NCBI RefSeq assembly: GCF_901709675.1
Contig: NC_051088.1
Location: forward strand, 4,101,164-4,165,163
Direction: 5' to 3'
DNA from: Syngnathus acus
Taxonomy: Eukaryota; Chordata; Actinopteri; Syngnathiformes; Syngnathidae
DNA length: 64,000 nucleotides
Shown: one piece after another, positions 51,701 through 64,000 of the stretch
Layout: each line of letters opens with the position of its first letter
How positions within the stretch are numbered: position 1 is the stretch's first letter
Position numbers and translations under genes: made by a program
The notes under the pieces: generated by a model
Databases searched by the model: none
What the model saw: only the letters and a program-made list of their open reading frames with translations
Told to the model about the DNA's origin: nothing

Positions 51701-54314
51701 GAGAAGAAACAGCTTCAGCATTACAAGGTATACTCTCAAGAATACCACAACCCCCAACTAAACAACGACTAAAGAAAATGCTTCTGGTGTAAGACAAAAA
51801 TTGGGAGTAGACATCTATAATGAGCTTTACCATACACAGTCGGCTACATTGCATGTGTGCTCCAAAGACCGTATTTTCTAGGTAGACAATTCGACACTGG
51901 TCTGGGCTCAGCCTCGGGGAGAAGACTGCGCTGTCGTCTGAAGCCAACTGCTCTGAAAGGTACAAAATATTCAAAAATAGAAGTGAGAAAAAGATTTATC
52001 TTCATAAAGTTAAAAATTATTATTATAAGTCGCATTATTATTATAAGTCGCAGTTTGTAAGCTAAGCTAACTGCACTTACCACATTTCCCTCCAGTGAGA
52101 TCCACATAGTACAAAGATGACCTGAGGGGGGGAAAAGGACAAAGGTGACGAACTAAATGAGGATTTTATTTTAAACAGAGTTAGCATGCACGGTTAGCAC
52201 AGACAAACAATATGCCCAGATAACAATGACGATTAAATTACCTCCTGTTCGGACAAGATCTGAGTCCAAGTCTCGAAGGTTCATGACGCCATCCGGCAAA
52301 CACCACACCTGTGTCTCCTGGAGCCCAAAATGCCTTCAGAGATCAAAAGAGGCCTTGATTTTAGTCAACATTAAAAGAAGAAAAATCCTTGGAGACATCC
52401 AATATTATCACATATTCGTACCCAAAATTTGAAAGTGTTTAATTATTTGGACTAGTCAGTAAGTCAAGCAAATATTTTATCAGGTCACTTACAAATGCAG
52501 GGAGACATAATTGTGCACTAACCTGCCCTGGTGAGATGTTCTCAGGCACGCCTTCTAACACAGAAACATTGTTGCCCTCAATGTCCAAAACACAGAGCAC
52601 CGGGCTGCTCTTTTTAACCAGGTCCTCTCCCCAATCTTCATAGAAGACAAATTGCTCTCCCTTCAGATCAATCGAAGGGAACAAAAAGACATTGGTATTA
52701 GCCACACAACACTCAAGAGGAAAAATGAAAATGTCTCAGAGATGTTGATTGAAACTACTTTGACGGCATCTTTTTTCTCTGATCTTAACCCGCCTTCTTC
52801 ATCCACACTAGATGACAACGCTGAAGACTCGGTCTACAATCAGAAAGTCACACAAAGAATAGCAGAAGTCATTTTAGGTAAACAAAGACTGAACAGATAT
52901 TTTGATTTTTGGGTTACATACAGTGTGCTTTACTTATTACAATGGTAGTTATTGAATTTTAGGGATACTCTTGTCACACCTGGAAGAAAGACTCTGCCTT
53001 GGGTCTCTTTCTCTCAGCCACATACAAGAGGTGTGTCTCAGATTGGGACCAGACCAAGCAACCAAAGAGCGCTGAAGATACAAAATGCATTGCCATTATT
53101 CTGTGACTACAAATGTCCATATTGTTGTTTGTAAAACATTTGACATCAGAAAATAGGAAGTCATTGGGGTAACTTACCATCTTCATAAACTTTTCCATGC
53201 TTCTTTAAAGCGGTGAGATTGATGCTTTTCACCATGTTTTTATTCCAGATCTAAAGAGGTAGGTATGTTAGGTATGTTTTTCGGTCATACTTGGTGGAAA
53301 CGATTTGAGAGACACTGAGTATAAACAACACCAAACCTCGAGAAACTGGTTCTCCTCGCCCTTTACTGTGCTTTTTCTGATAACAGCTTTCATTTCTCCA
53401 GATGGAGCATCTCTACTCAGCAACCTGTATGGGGAAGAAAACGTGTCTATCAGAAGTAAGAAAATTGTACGCATATTCAAAAAATCACTCAAATACAACT
53501 ATACAATTTGTACATACACTCCTTGGACCTTGGTGCAGTTTCCTGAAGGTGCTGAAAAGACCACAGACTTGTCATCATGGAACACGATGTACTGTTTGCA
53601 AAACTTGACATTCTCGTTGCTCTCCAGTTCACGCTGGCTCCATTCTGCAGCAGATATTCATGATTAATGTCAGTGATCATGGTAGGATCAGAAGGATGTA
53701 TACTCCTCAACATTTGACGGTACACAAACCTGTATAAATGTTGCTGTATTTGCCTCCATACTGGGAGGTGATGACAGGTCCCACGTTTGCACTGCTAAGT
53801 GAGGGGAAAAGGCTGAGCTGTCTGTAGACTTTTGCGATTTCTTCCGGGTTGGTAATCACCTGACAACACGCAGCACATCTACTCAAACTACGAGCGATTG
53901 GCATCATTTGTCCCAAGGAGAACAATGCCCTGTTCATTTTTAAGCAAGGGACTTAACAGCTGGCCCGATTGGAACGTGCATCGGTAAAGCCACACCTAAA
54001 AAACTAAGTTAATTAGTTACCAACAAAAGGTGGATAATACTTAATGCAGCCAAGCTCAAATAAAATAAAAATAATAAACAGCTTTGTCTATCAATGTCTG
54101 ACCAGGTTATTTTGATCAGGAACTTCCTGGAGTGTACCAATTGACAGTCAAAAGCAAAACGAGCCTTGAGCTTATCTGTGAGCTAGCTAGGATAGCCGAA
54201 CGATCACAGTTAAGTGCGTTCATTGGCAGAAAACGTAACTACCACCGCCGACACGATCGAGTGAGAAATTTGTCGGTTCTGGTCATGAATAGGCTGACAT
54301 ACCTGTGACTCCAT
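48627..54314 (-). CDS. apeh: acylaminoacyl-peptide hydrolase (apeh), complete
   Basis: APEH is a cytosolic serine exopeptidase of the prolyl-oligopeptidase family (S9) that releases N-acylated amino acids from blocked peptides. 23 coding exons join in frame to 729 residues (human 732). The N-terminal half is the beta-propeller (ETHLLYVAERKRPKAESFFQ, QFVFYEDWGE, RLSPDQCRIVYL, KCWSADSQR). The C-terminal alpha/beta-hydrolase carries PHGGPHS, GFGQDNILSLPGNVG and the nucleophile Ser584 in GGSHGG. Asp672 is in GEDDKRVP and His704 in YPGNNHSL, all three exactly three residues before the human positions. Start MESQ matches human MERQ. Introns are mostly under 350 bp; intron 1 is 443 bp. It lies head to head with capza1. 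The gene looks intact, with no stops or frameshifts. Confidence 0.96.
48802..48908 (-). CDS. apeh: apeh exon 22 (catalytic Asp)
   Basis: VKTPVLLVLGEDDKRVPHKQ then GIEYYRALK. Asp672 is the fourth residue of GEDD. Confidence 0.95.
48988..49090 (-). CDS. apeh: apeh exon 21
   Basis: Reads CMFEAGSDYTADSLYEPAVW then EQMLSKSPVKHVSQ, matching the human segment before the Asp loop. Confidence 0.94.
49205..49395 (-). CDS. apeh: apeh exon 20 (catalytic Ser)
   Basis: FAVESVLKGDKFDRQKLAVA then GGSHGGFLACHLIGQYP. Ser584 is the nucleophile. The exon ends in a split Trp codon (TG/G). Confidence 0.96.
49573..49661 (-). CDS. apeh: apeh exon 19
   Basis: NYRGSIGFGQDNILSLPGNV then GTQDVKDVQ, the highly conserved hydrolase-fold stretch. 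Confidence 0.95.
49840..49920 (-). CDS. apeh: apeh exon 18
   Basis: GGPHSVTVADWLLSPAVYCK then LGFAVLL. It continues the oxyanion-region HGGPH motif begun in exon 17. Confidence 0.94.
50151..50234 (-). CDS. apeh: apeh exon 17
   Basis: GLDFEALLFKPKEEKDGAKL then PLIVYPHG, the start of the hydrolase domain. Confidence 0.94.
50570..50708 (-). CDS. apeh: apeh exon 16
   Basis: RVGFLPTRDSDEQMVWITLE then ESQTLPEIDWQILTLAPP. The donor GTAAGA leaves one base. Confidence 0.94.
50860..50948 (-). CDS. apeh: apeh exon 15
   Basis: MGAWNLLTVERDLIVASCSS then PNCPPSL, corresponding to human SWKLLTIDQDLMVAQFS. Confidence 0.92.
51289..51340 (-). CDS. apeh: apeh exon 14
   Basis: ELLAVDINTGSVTSLTS, a beta-propeller blade strand. 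Donor A/GTGAGT. Confidence 0.93.
51445..51542 (-). CDS. apeh: apeh exon 13
   Basis: DGFTGIYCTQLPPKCWSADS then QRIIFACPQRSRK, matching human FSGIYCSLLPLGCWSADSQR. Confidence 0.95.
51624..51684 (-). CDS. apeh: apeh exon 12
   Basis: YDWYTKKTSVVVDVVKRPRE, close to human YDWYTKVTSVVVDVVPRQ. Confidence 0.95.
51831..51952 (-). CDS. apeh: apeh exon 11
   Basis: QLASDDSAVFSPRLSPDQCR then IVYLENTVFG, the conserved RLSPDQCRIVYL blade. Confidence 0.95.
52081..52121 (-). CDS. apeh: apeh exon 10
   Basis: 41 bp coding SSLYYVDLTGGKC. Confidence 0.93.
52242..52333 (-). CDS. apeh: apeh exon 9
   Basis: AFWAPGDTGVVFAGWRHEPS then RLGLRSCPNR. Confidence 0.95.
52523..52660 (-). CDS. apeh: apeh exon 8
   Basis: GEQFVFYEDWGEDLVKKSSP, then VLCVLDIEGNNVSVLEGVPE, ending NISPGQ. 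Phase 0 at both ends. Confidence 0.96.
52759..52833 (-). CDS. apeh: apeh exon 7
   Basis: 25 codons, TESSALSSSVDEEGGLRSEK then KDAVK. It is the variable linker between blades and is identified mainly by phase and position. Confidence 0.85.
52980..53071 (-). CDS. apeh: apeh exon 6
   Basis: LFGCLVWSQSETHLLYVAER then KRPKAESFFQ. Confidence 0.95.
53178..53250 (-). CDS. apeh: apeh exon 5
   Basis: IWNKNMVKSINLTALKKHGK then VYED. Donor G/GTAAGT. Confidence 0.94.
53337..53424 (-). CDS. apeh: apeh exon 4
   Basis: LLSRDAPSGEMKAVIRKSTV then KGEENQFLE. Confidence 0.95.
53518..53644 (-). CDS. apeh: apeh exon 3
   Basis: WSQRELESNENVKFCKQYIV then FHDDKSVVFSAPSGNC. The donor GTATGT leaves two bases. Confidence 0.94.
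53730..53859 (-). CDS. apeh: apeh exon 2
   Basis: VITNPEEIAKVYRQLSLFPS through GPVITSQYGGKYSNIYT. Acceptor GTTGTCAG. Confidence 0.94.
54303..54314 (-). CDS. apeh: apeh exon 1 coding part (MESQ)
   Basis: ATG GAG TCA CAG then donor GTATGT. It joins in phase to VITNPEE, giving MESQVITNPEE beside human MERQVLLSEPEE. Confidence 0.88.
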
Positions 54315-54810
54315 GTCTGCACGTTAGTAGTCGCTGTCAGGTTGTTAGCAATTAAGAAAAAGAGGATAAACAAACTTTTTGCCTTTGGTGACATTCAAAA
54401 TAAATTAAATGGTAACCCCAAAAAATAAATAACAACCAGCCCGAAATTTCGTAACTAAAGATATTGCATCATCTGCTATATATTGGTGTGAATTTATTGG
54501 AACTTGTAAATAAAACTCGTTTATAGCATCTACAGCTTCTTATAATAACATTTTTATTTTGAAGGAAATTAAACAACAGGAAGCAGTGGTAATAAAAGCC
54601 CGACTCCGATAACGTCCACCCAAATCTTACTTTGTCTTTGTTGTCTTTTAAATGTTGATCATACTTGTGAATATATTTTGTTGTTGTTTAAAGTGAAATG
54701 TGCTCTTTTTCTTTTTCGCTCGAACACGTAACACTTTTCCTTGATCTCTTAAAAACAGTCGTGTCGCTTCCGTCAATCCGAGCGAGTAGGTGGGGTCACA
54801 ATGAGCCAAG
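54315..54810. promoter_or_regulatory. bidirectional apeh/capza1 promoter
   Basis: Only 496 bp separate the two divergent start codons, so both 5' UTRs and core promoters must lie here. An ETS-type core (GCTTCCG, CGGAAGC on the minus strand) is at 54766-54772 and another GGAAGC near 54580. A YY1-like CCAAGATGGC overlaps the capza1 start codon. No TATA box is obvious at a suitable distance. CpG content is modest. Confidence 0.7.

Positions 54811-54818
<8 letters not shown>
54801..54818 (+). other. upstream ORF overlapping the capza1 start codon
   Basis: ATG AGC CAA GAT GGC TGA. The frame overlaps the main ATG (54811) and its stop lies 5 bases past the main A. It matters only if transcription starts upstream of 54801. 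Confidence 0.5.
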
Positions 54819-58019
<3,201 letters not shown>

Positions 58020-58648
58020 TGGAAGGTCAGCGAGAGGGAGATTCAAGCTACCTAATCACTTAACCAAACTGGACTTAACCAAAGCAAAATGATAGTAGTT
58101 TGGGGCAAGGAATCCATGAAAAAGAAAAAAAAACTCATCAAAACTTCAATTTGCAGACTGTAATACATATGCATGTCTGATTTGGGGAGAATGAATGAGA
58201 TCATCATAGTTTGCAGTAAATGGTTGTAAGAATTGTGCAGAACAACATATTGATAAAGACTTGGGGATGAAGAAGAACCAAAAAAAAAAAGAAATGCTTT
58301 GTAATGTGCTCTTGCTTTGGTAACATGACCTCCACTGCTGTCCTTTTCTGTTACGAAGCATTAAAAACCATTTTCCCAAATCTCTTTCCCATGGTAAAGA
58401 ACTCCATTCTCCCACCCACGGATGCACATTTCTATTTTAATATGCTGTTTTCTTTTGGAGTCATGAAATGCTGTATTGTAATGTGTTGGTCAATGCCCAG
58501 TGCACATGAAAAGCAAGATGTTAACCTTTGTAGGGCCACATCAAAATGCATCTGTATACCAATACTTCAAAGCAGACATTTTTGGATGGATGCTCAGACT
58601 GTGCTGATCGGTTATGTGTTGCCTGTACTGCCCCATTCTGTTGTATGA

Positions 58649-58654
58649 ATTAAA
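58649..58654 (+). terminator. capza1: capza1 polyadenylation signal
   Basis: ATTAAA on the plus strand, 630 bp after the stop. No AATAAA was noted between the stop and this site. Confidence 0.55.
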
Positions 58655-58770
58655 GGACGAAAGAACACGCCTGCATTGCTGCTATTGCACCCATGCAAGA
58701 GTCTAAAGGTTGTTAGCTGAGCGTGTAAAAAGACAAAACTGTTTTGTACACTGTCAGCGCAGAGTTGTAA

Positions 58771-58776
58771 TTTATT
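58771..58776 (-). terminator. cttnbp2nl: candidate distal cttnbp2nl polyadenylation signal
   Basis: AATAAA on the minus strand, about 980 bp after the cttnbp2nl stop. If used, the 3' ends of the two convergent genes would nearly meet. Confidence 0.35.
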
Positions 58777-59339
58777 TTGTATCATTGGCTAAAATCTTCT
58801 CCGATTCCCATATTCATTGTTACATTTGTAATCTTGAGTTGCGTGAGTGAGGCCTCTCAGAAGATAATATGCTCTTCTTGGTTGAAAAGCTATGTAAAGT
58901 CAATGTTGTAAACATACAAATGATTGAAAATCAAATCGGTTACAAAAACACAATACAGTTAATTTGACATATAATGGCTACAATAGTTGCAGGAATCAAC
59001 ATGCGTGACATCTCTTTACTATTTGGTTAACATCAAAGTTTCCCAGATTAACATTTTTCTAGTACTGCAGTTTAGTCTCGGTGTGCTTTAAGTGCAATCA
59101 TTTATGTGACTGCGTTTGATTTACAGTGAAGTATTCTTTGAAAGAGCCTTTATATAAACAAAACAGTCTTTTTATGAATTGGTTGCAACCACTTACAACA
59201 AATTTGTGTTTCCTCATCTACAACTAAAACAGTGTTGCATCAAATGTATTTTTTTAATGTGTCTGTTTTCAGCATTCAGGGATAGTGCTGTGACACTTCT
59301 TAAGTCAATCTACAGATTCATTGCATCCCAATTTTTGTT

Positions 59340-59466
59340 TCACATTTTCACCCATCCCCCAAAGTTTTCTGAGAAATTTTGGGGGTTTGTAAAATATCTC
59401 CAGTTTGTTTTATGGAACCCAGAAAAACTTGGCCCCCCAAGGGAAAAAATCCTAGCACCGCCAGTG
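59340..59466. mobile_element. 3' fragment of hAT-like MITE
   Basis: Ends CCTAGCACCGCCAGTG, as the 44.7-kb copy does, after a GGCCCCCCAAGGGAAAAA block. The left end is not recognisable. Confidence 0.45.
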
Positions 59467-59590
59467 GTAGTGGCTCGCTATGGTGTGAGTAGGGAGTCCC
59501 TCCCGGTAGAATGTGTTGCTGCCGTAGTCATCTATAGTCATCTTTTATCATCGTCATCAGAATTTATACGACACTAATCACAGAAGCTTC

Positions 59591-59596
59591 TTTAAT
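59591..59596 (-). terminator. cttnbp2nl: candidate proximal cttnbp2nl polyadenylation signal
   Basis: ATTAAA on the minus strand, 160 bp after the stop. Confidence 0.35.
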
Positions 59597-59756
59597 GTTG
59601 TGCCATCCATTCGAAACATGCCAAAACTAGCTTATATTCTCTGGCTCCATGCTCTGTGCAGTCCTCCAAAGAGGAAGCTGTGCAAAATTCTGATGGATTA
59701 ACATGACCCAGGTTGTGTGGCAAGTAGAAACTGTGTGCTTCAGTATGATGTGGATG

Positions 59757-60998
59757 TTAACTAGAAGACGATAAAACCAGGTCAGGTTCTGTTGCTCCTT
59801 CCTGTCCGCTGCCGCAGTTCCCCGAAAGCTCGGGGAACAGGCTGGCTCGGGCAGAATGACTCGGAGAGCCAGGAGTCGGACTCATGCCGGGCCTCTTGGG
59901 AGGAATCGGAGGAGGATGAGTCCTCTCCGATCGGGGTGTGAGAGGGGAACGGATACCCGGAGATAGCGGCCCAGAAGGTGACCTCCCCCCGGGAGGTGAT
60001 GCAGCTACATTACGGTAGTCTGTACCAAACGGAGAGCTGCTCAACGGTACCATCTTGACACCGGCCTGTTGGCTTGTGAACCGGGACAGCACCTGTGTGA
60101 CTGTATTGCGGGCCAGCTGCTTGGCTGCACTGTGTTCTGGTGGGGGAGGGTTGGAGGAGGTGGTGGGTGAGAGGTCCCTGGGGGAAAGAGGCCCACCGTG
60201 CTGCTCCAGCTCCGCCTGCGTTTGAAACTTATGTCTGGCAGCTTGGAATCGCTGATTGACTCCAGCCTGGTAGGAGGACTGATGGAAAATGGGGCTGTTG
60301 AAATGTTTGGCCAAAACTGGCGAGGAAACAGGAGAAGAGGAGAGAGAAGAGGAGGCGGTGCTGGAGGGAGAGTAAGGTACTGTCTGAGGATGCGGAGGAG
60401 AAAGTAAGCTTGCTCCTGCTCCATTTTCCAGCACCAATGTATTTTCTGTTCCTCTCCCATCGTGATGCCCATTGAGTTTTAACACCGAGGACGTTTTCAC
60501 AGGGACAATTAGTTTCCCATCAGGCTCAGTCTGAACGGAGGTAGACACGACTATCATCTTCGATGGTGACGTCAACGCCTCCTTCGGCCCCATTTTGGGC
60601 TCGCTGGTTTCATCCAATCTTCTTTTCAACTGCTCAAGTTGTCTCCTCAGGTCTTTACTCCTTTCCTCTTCCTCCATGAGCTTGACTTTCAGTTGCTCAC
60701 GTTCTGTGGTAAAATCAGCAAGCTTTCTACTAGACTGAACCTCAAGCTCCGCTGCTCTACTCTTTTCCTCATCGAGGAGCATCTGTAGCTTTTCCACTGC
60801 ATCTGTCTCCTCTTTGAGCAGAGTACGGAGCTCTGAGACCTTCTGTGCCTCCTCCTGTGCTCGGCTACTGGCTTTCTGGAGCTCCAGGCTGAGAGTGGAT
60901 GAAAGCTGCTCCTGCTGGCTCAATGACTCCTCCGCCTGGCTCACAGCCTCATCCTGTTCTCTCTCCAGTCGCCGCACTGCTGCACGCTCAATTTCAAG
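59757..60998 (-). CDS. cttnbp2nl: cttnbp2nl terminal exon
   Basis: 414 codons including the stop, starting LEIERAAVRRLEREQDE. Residues 1-135 are coiled coil; the rest is Ser/Pro-rich with the conserved blocks listed under the gene. Acceptor TTATCTTTCCAG. A CRE palindrome occurs by chance of coding at 60567-60574. Confidence 0.97.
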   Translation of the reverse strand, partial: LEIERAAVRRLEREQDEAVSQAEESLSQQEQLSSTLSLELQKASSRAQEEAQKVSELRTLLKEETDAVEKLQMLLDEEKSRAAELEVQSSRKLADFTTEREQLKVKLMEEEERSKDLRRQLEQLKRRLDETSEPKMGPKEALTSPSKMIVVSTSVQTEPDGKLIVPVKTSSVLKLNGHHDGRGTENTLVLENGAGASLLSPPHPQTVPYSPSSTASSSLSSSPVSSPVLAKHFNSPIFHQSSYQAGVNQRFQAARHKFQTQAELEQHGGPLSPRDLSPTTSSNPPPPEHSAAKQLARNTVTQVLSRFTSQQAGVKMVPLSSSPFGTDYRNVAASPPGGRSPSGPLSPGIRSPLTPRSERTHPPPIPPKRPGMSPTPGSPSHSARASLFPELSGNCGSGQEGATEPDLVLSSSS

Positions 60999-63230
60999 CT
61001 GGAAAGATAAGAGCATTGGTTAGTAAAGCAGGTTAGCTTATGACCACAAGGAGGCAGCATAACCCTGTCTTGTTGAATTGCAGCATTAGCTAGTACTTGT
61101 CGCTACGATCAATATATATAATTATAAAGATAGCATAATAGGAATTAAGATTTAAGGTTAATGGTCATTTTGGTTTTAAACCATGGGCATACCATTGTAA
61201 ATTCTATTTCATTTCATGTATTTTTTTTTATTTTCAAAACTATTCTATCTTGGTGCTTTACATATTTAAATAATAATAATAATAGGGATCCTATAGTGTC
61301 AAAAACTGAGATTGGACTCCACCAAATTTTTTTTAAAAAGAGCTGTCAGACCTAATTCAACAATATTTGTGTTCTATGGTGTCTTTTATGGTAATTAGGT
61401 TTTTATGATTGTATATTATACAGTCTGTATCTCTTGAGATTCAGCTTTGCTAGACTTTCAACTGTGTATCCTAATTTCTTCAACAAAGGTTTTTCCAAAA
61501 ACATTTATGCTTGCACATACAAAAATCTCATTTACGATCAGTGGCTGGCACTTGTGGGAATCATTATTTCCACTTATAAGTGGGAATATTTTGTGGTGAC
61601 ATGCCATAAAACATAAATTCTAAAAGAAACTCAAGCTTTTAAAACAAATCTATTGAGGTGTAGTACATCATTAATTTCTATCACTGTACTTAGAAATAAT
61701 TAGGCTCGCTATCTTGCTTCAACAGCTTGGTGGAGGTATAAAATGAACTATAATGACTCCATCAGGAAAAGCTGCGGAAAACTGTCTTACGTAAGGCCCT
61801 AATGTAGAGTCTGACGCTGCACTCCAGCATGTGTGCTCGAGTTGACCAGACATGTAGCTCCATTAGCTCACGTTTCCTGAGGCCATAAACCCCTGTGCAG
61901 GACAATCAAACAATGGCCTCTTCCTCATCTGTTTCCTCTCCGCCAGCCATGTGCGTGTGCATAATGGTGCCTGTGTATGTCCATGAACTTTAAAAGCCCT
62001 GCCCACCCCACTGAGGTAAACAATGGCGCCCCGGTGATGTTTTCCTGCGACCTCCCCGGTTTTTACAGTAAATCACGGCTTTTAGTCCGGAAAAAAAAAA
62101 CAGAGCGGCAAAAAAAGGAGGAAGAAGAAAAATAAATAGCAACACGATCTTCTCGGCTCTCGTCTGTCATGTTTCGGCAAGTTCGATACTTTTGGCGCCT
62201 TTAACACAAGCACATCCACAGCAAAAGTATCATGCGGGTCAGCACCTGTTGCAACAGTTCATTTCTTTCTGTTTGCAGTATCAAGGAGAAATTGTCACTC
62301 TGTGAAGATTCATGGGCAGGACGCAGTTTTTCTTCTGCTAGATCGGCTATCATCTGTCAAACACAGAAATATAAGACTGATGAATCAACCTGCTTTTATA
62401 CAAGGTAAGAATAAGGAAAACTGACAAAATGATTTTACTCATAAGGAATTTTTGGAATGGGGGAGTACCATGTATGTATGCATATATATTAGGCATATAT
62501 GTTCATTAAGAGGCAATTTCTGTAAGTATATGTAGAGAAATAGAAAAAATATAGAAAATTGCAGCGGCACAGAGCTGAGGTGCAGTGTTCGATTCTGGCC
62601 TTTGCCTGTTGAGTTTGCATGTTCTCCCCGTGCCTGCGTGGGTATGCCGGTTTCCATCCCACATTTCAAGAACACGTAACGTAGCCCGAGTGACCACTTC
62701 AAATTGCCCGTAGGTGTGATTGTGAGTGTGAATGGTTGATGTGTGCCCTGCTATTGGCTGGCAACCACTCCAGGGTGCAACCCGCCTACTGTCTGAAGTC
62801 TCTAACTCTGAGTGTGGTCACAGAGAGACACCTGGAGCTCAAATACATATTTACTCTCACAATCGGGCTATTGTACGAGCCTCAACGTGACACTTCCTGC
62901 TGTTTGGAATCATCACACATGCAAATTGTACCTGGGTGTGTGTTTTACAACCTGATAAAACGTGTGGCAATTAATTACCCTTCTGTGTCTGCTCTCAGTG
63001 GCGGCCAACTGTCTCATCATCCTTTCCTGCATCCTCTTGCAATGGGCCATGACCAGTTTGAGAACAGCCAAAGGGTTTGGGCCCACTCCTTGCCCCTGCA
63101 GGCTTGCATGAGTCTGGGCCAATGTGCTTTCGTTCTCTGCTGCTTTGCTGTCCCGTTGTAAGGCCAGGAATGGATCGCTGAGGTCATACTGGCCATAACG
63201 CTCTTGGATGAAAGCATCTTTGTGTTGAGC
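59757..63230 (-). CDS. cttnbp2nl: CTTNBP2 N-terminal-like protein (cttnbp2nl), 5' incomplete
   Basis: CTTNBP2NL is a coiled-coil protein of actin stress fibres that recruits the STRIPAK/PP2A complex. Three exons (62979-63230, 62246-62353, 59757-60998) give 533 residues. The first is the CortBP2 domain (QERYGQYDLSDPFLALQRD, LKLVMAHCKRMQERMMRQLA). A coil follows, then a Ser/Pro-rich tail with STASSSLSSSPVSSPVLAK, QAGVNQRFQAARHKF, SAAKQLARNTVTQVLSRFTS, SSPFGTDYRN and the proline motif PPPIPPKRPG. The short end EPDLVLSSSS and the lack of ankyrin exons separate it from CTTNBP2. The missing N-terminus (about 33 residues in human) must be encoded beyond the right edge. Confidence 0.95.
60999..62245 (-). 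other. cttnbp2nl intron
   Basis: AT-rich, with a short ATA run near 61271. No exon or repeat family recognised. Confidence 0.6.
62246..62353 (-). CDS. cttnbp2nl: cttnbp2nl middle exon
   Basis: 36 codons MIADLAEEKLRPAHESSQSD then NFSLILQTERNELLQQ, aligning with human VILDLEEERQRHAQD..YMLEKERERLTQQ. Phase 0 at both ends. Confidence 0.9.
62354..62978 (-). other. cttnbp2nl intron with decayed SINE
   Basis: 625 bp, about a third of it occupied by the SINE remnant at 62568-62803. Confidence 0.7.
62568..62803 (+). mobile_element. decayed copy of the tRNA-derived SINE
   Basis: Retains a mutated B box (GTTCGATTC), GAGTTTGCATGTTCTCCCC and the GGCTGGCAACC/CCCGCCTACTG blocks of the 16.8-kb copy. It lacks the 3' end and shows no target duplication, so it is older. 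Confidence 0.8.
62979..63230 (-). CDS. cttnbp2nl: cttnbp2nl CortBP2-domain exon
   Basis: 84 codons, AQHKDAFIQERYGQYDLSDP, then FLALQRDSKAAENESTLAQT, to QLAATESRHRR. Phase 0 at both ends. Acceptor TGTCCTTCAG, donor GTAATT. Human has AQHRDTFIEERYGKYNISDP here. Confidence 0.95.
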
Positions 63231-64000
63231 CTGAAGGACACAAACAAATCAATCGTATGACATTTTATAACTGACACTGACTGATACACTGACAGTGACA
63301 GTTACAGTACTCAATGCAGGTCAGTCAGTCACTTTTCATACTTCAGGATAGAGTTGCATGATATTTAGGAAAATTAACTATACAAATTAAATAAATAAAT
63401 AAATTAATTAATATGGGTTTGGAGTGTTAATTGTATATCAATACTATTGCAAGATTTAAGATGTAAAACTGACATTTTTATTACTTGAAGGAAATGAAAG
63501 AAATACATTTTTAATGTATGTGTGCGTGTGTGTGTGCGCATGTGCGTGCACGTCTGTCTGTCTATGTGTAGAACATGTTATTGTAAGTGTGAGCACAAGC
63601 AGATGGTCTTCCTCCACAACCAAAACACAAAGGGGTGAGATTGTACACCCCCTTCCAAAAGCAGATGTTAATTCCTCCCCAGAGACGCAGAGGTGAATGA
63701 CCAGGCCATGAAATCAAACGGATGAGGAAGATTATCAAAATATTTCAGAATTAAAGTTGACACATGCTGTATTCTGCATGAGTCAAGGTTATCGAAATGT
63801 CAAGAAATGAAGCATGACGGTGCATTATAAAAAAAACAACACATTAACTCTTAAGCAGATACAATCAAGCTATTGTCATACGTCGCCCCAGGCTGTCCTT
63901 AAAGGACCCCGTCCTCCTCCTTCCCAAACGTAATGCAACAAATACTTCCGCCAATTTATCATCATTTCTCAGAAATGTTGCACGCTGGCAGTCTCATTTT
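63231..64000 (-). other. cttnbp2nl first intron (partial)
   Basis: The expected N-terminal exon (start like MNLEKLSKPELL) was not found up to the window end. Only a short GT/GC run at 63514-63552 is notable. Confidence 0.6.

Larger units (their letters stand above)
58020..59756. other. convergent capza1 / cttnbp2nl 3' region
   Basis: 3' UTRs of both genes meet here. The capza1 signal is at 58649. Candidate minus-strand signals for cttnbp2nl are at 59591 and 58771. A 3' MITE end at 59340-59466 is the only repeat recognised. Confidence 0.6.

Noticed and set aside
52652-53667. Plus-strand frames of 98-120 codons within apeh
   Set aside because: Antisense to verified apeh exons and cross their splice sites.

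Overview
The window is vertebrate nuclear DNA, almost certainly from a teleost fish. It has small phase-matched exons in AT-rich introns, many CA/GT/TA/GATA microsatellites, and DNA transposon remnants of kinds common in fish (hAT-like MITEs with 8-bp target duplications, TcMar/Tigger-like MITEs with TA duplications). It also has a tRNA-derived SINE of a type I associate with percomorph fish, possibly syngnathids (weak inference). There is no bacterial, viral or CRISPR content.

Four protein-coding genes can be read from homology plus splice-site and reading-frame consistency. (1) An erc2-like gene (ELKS/CAST presynaptic active-zone scaffold), minus strand, first coding exon at 45315-46151. 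Its exons are scattered leftward to 4243 and its 3' end lies beyond the left edge. (2) apeh (acylaminoacyl-peptide hydrolase), minus strand, 23 coding exons from 54314 to 48627, complete: 729 aa with Ser584/Asp672/His704. (3) capza1 (actin capping protein alpha), plus strand, 10 coding exons from 54811 to 58019, complete at 286 aa. (4) cttnbp2nl, minus strand, stop at 59757, three coding exons up to 63230; its first coding exon lies beyond the right edge.

Layout: 1-46317 is the erc2-like gene. Its long introns carry nearly all of the repeats: a Tigger/SINE/Tigger cluster at 15.8-17.6 kb, a MITE at 21.6 kb, a TA-rich block at 24.8-25.3 kb, hAT elements at 31.3 and 39.7 kb, and a GA/TAGA compound microsatellite at 40.3-40.7 kb. 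46.3-48.4 kb is the erc2-like promoter region, abutting the apeh 3' end. apeh and capza1 are head to head with 496 bp between start codons, so probably share a bidirectional promoter. capza1 and cttnbp2nl converge tail to tail at 58.0-59.8 kb.

The genes do not form one pathway. ERC2 is presynaptic, CAPZA1 and CTTNBP2NL both act on the actin cytoskeleton, and APEH is a cytosolic peptidase. The most unusual material is in the erc2-like gene: a Ser/Pro-rich insertion of about 120 residues inside the ELKS coiled coil, a long non-canonical N-terminus, an in-frame 30-nt microexon, an unrecognised coiled-coil exon, and a phase problem near the left end that a tiny exon would solve. No undescribed biological system was found. 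All exon models are inferred by eye from splice sites, phase and remembered family sequences, without alignment or transcripts.
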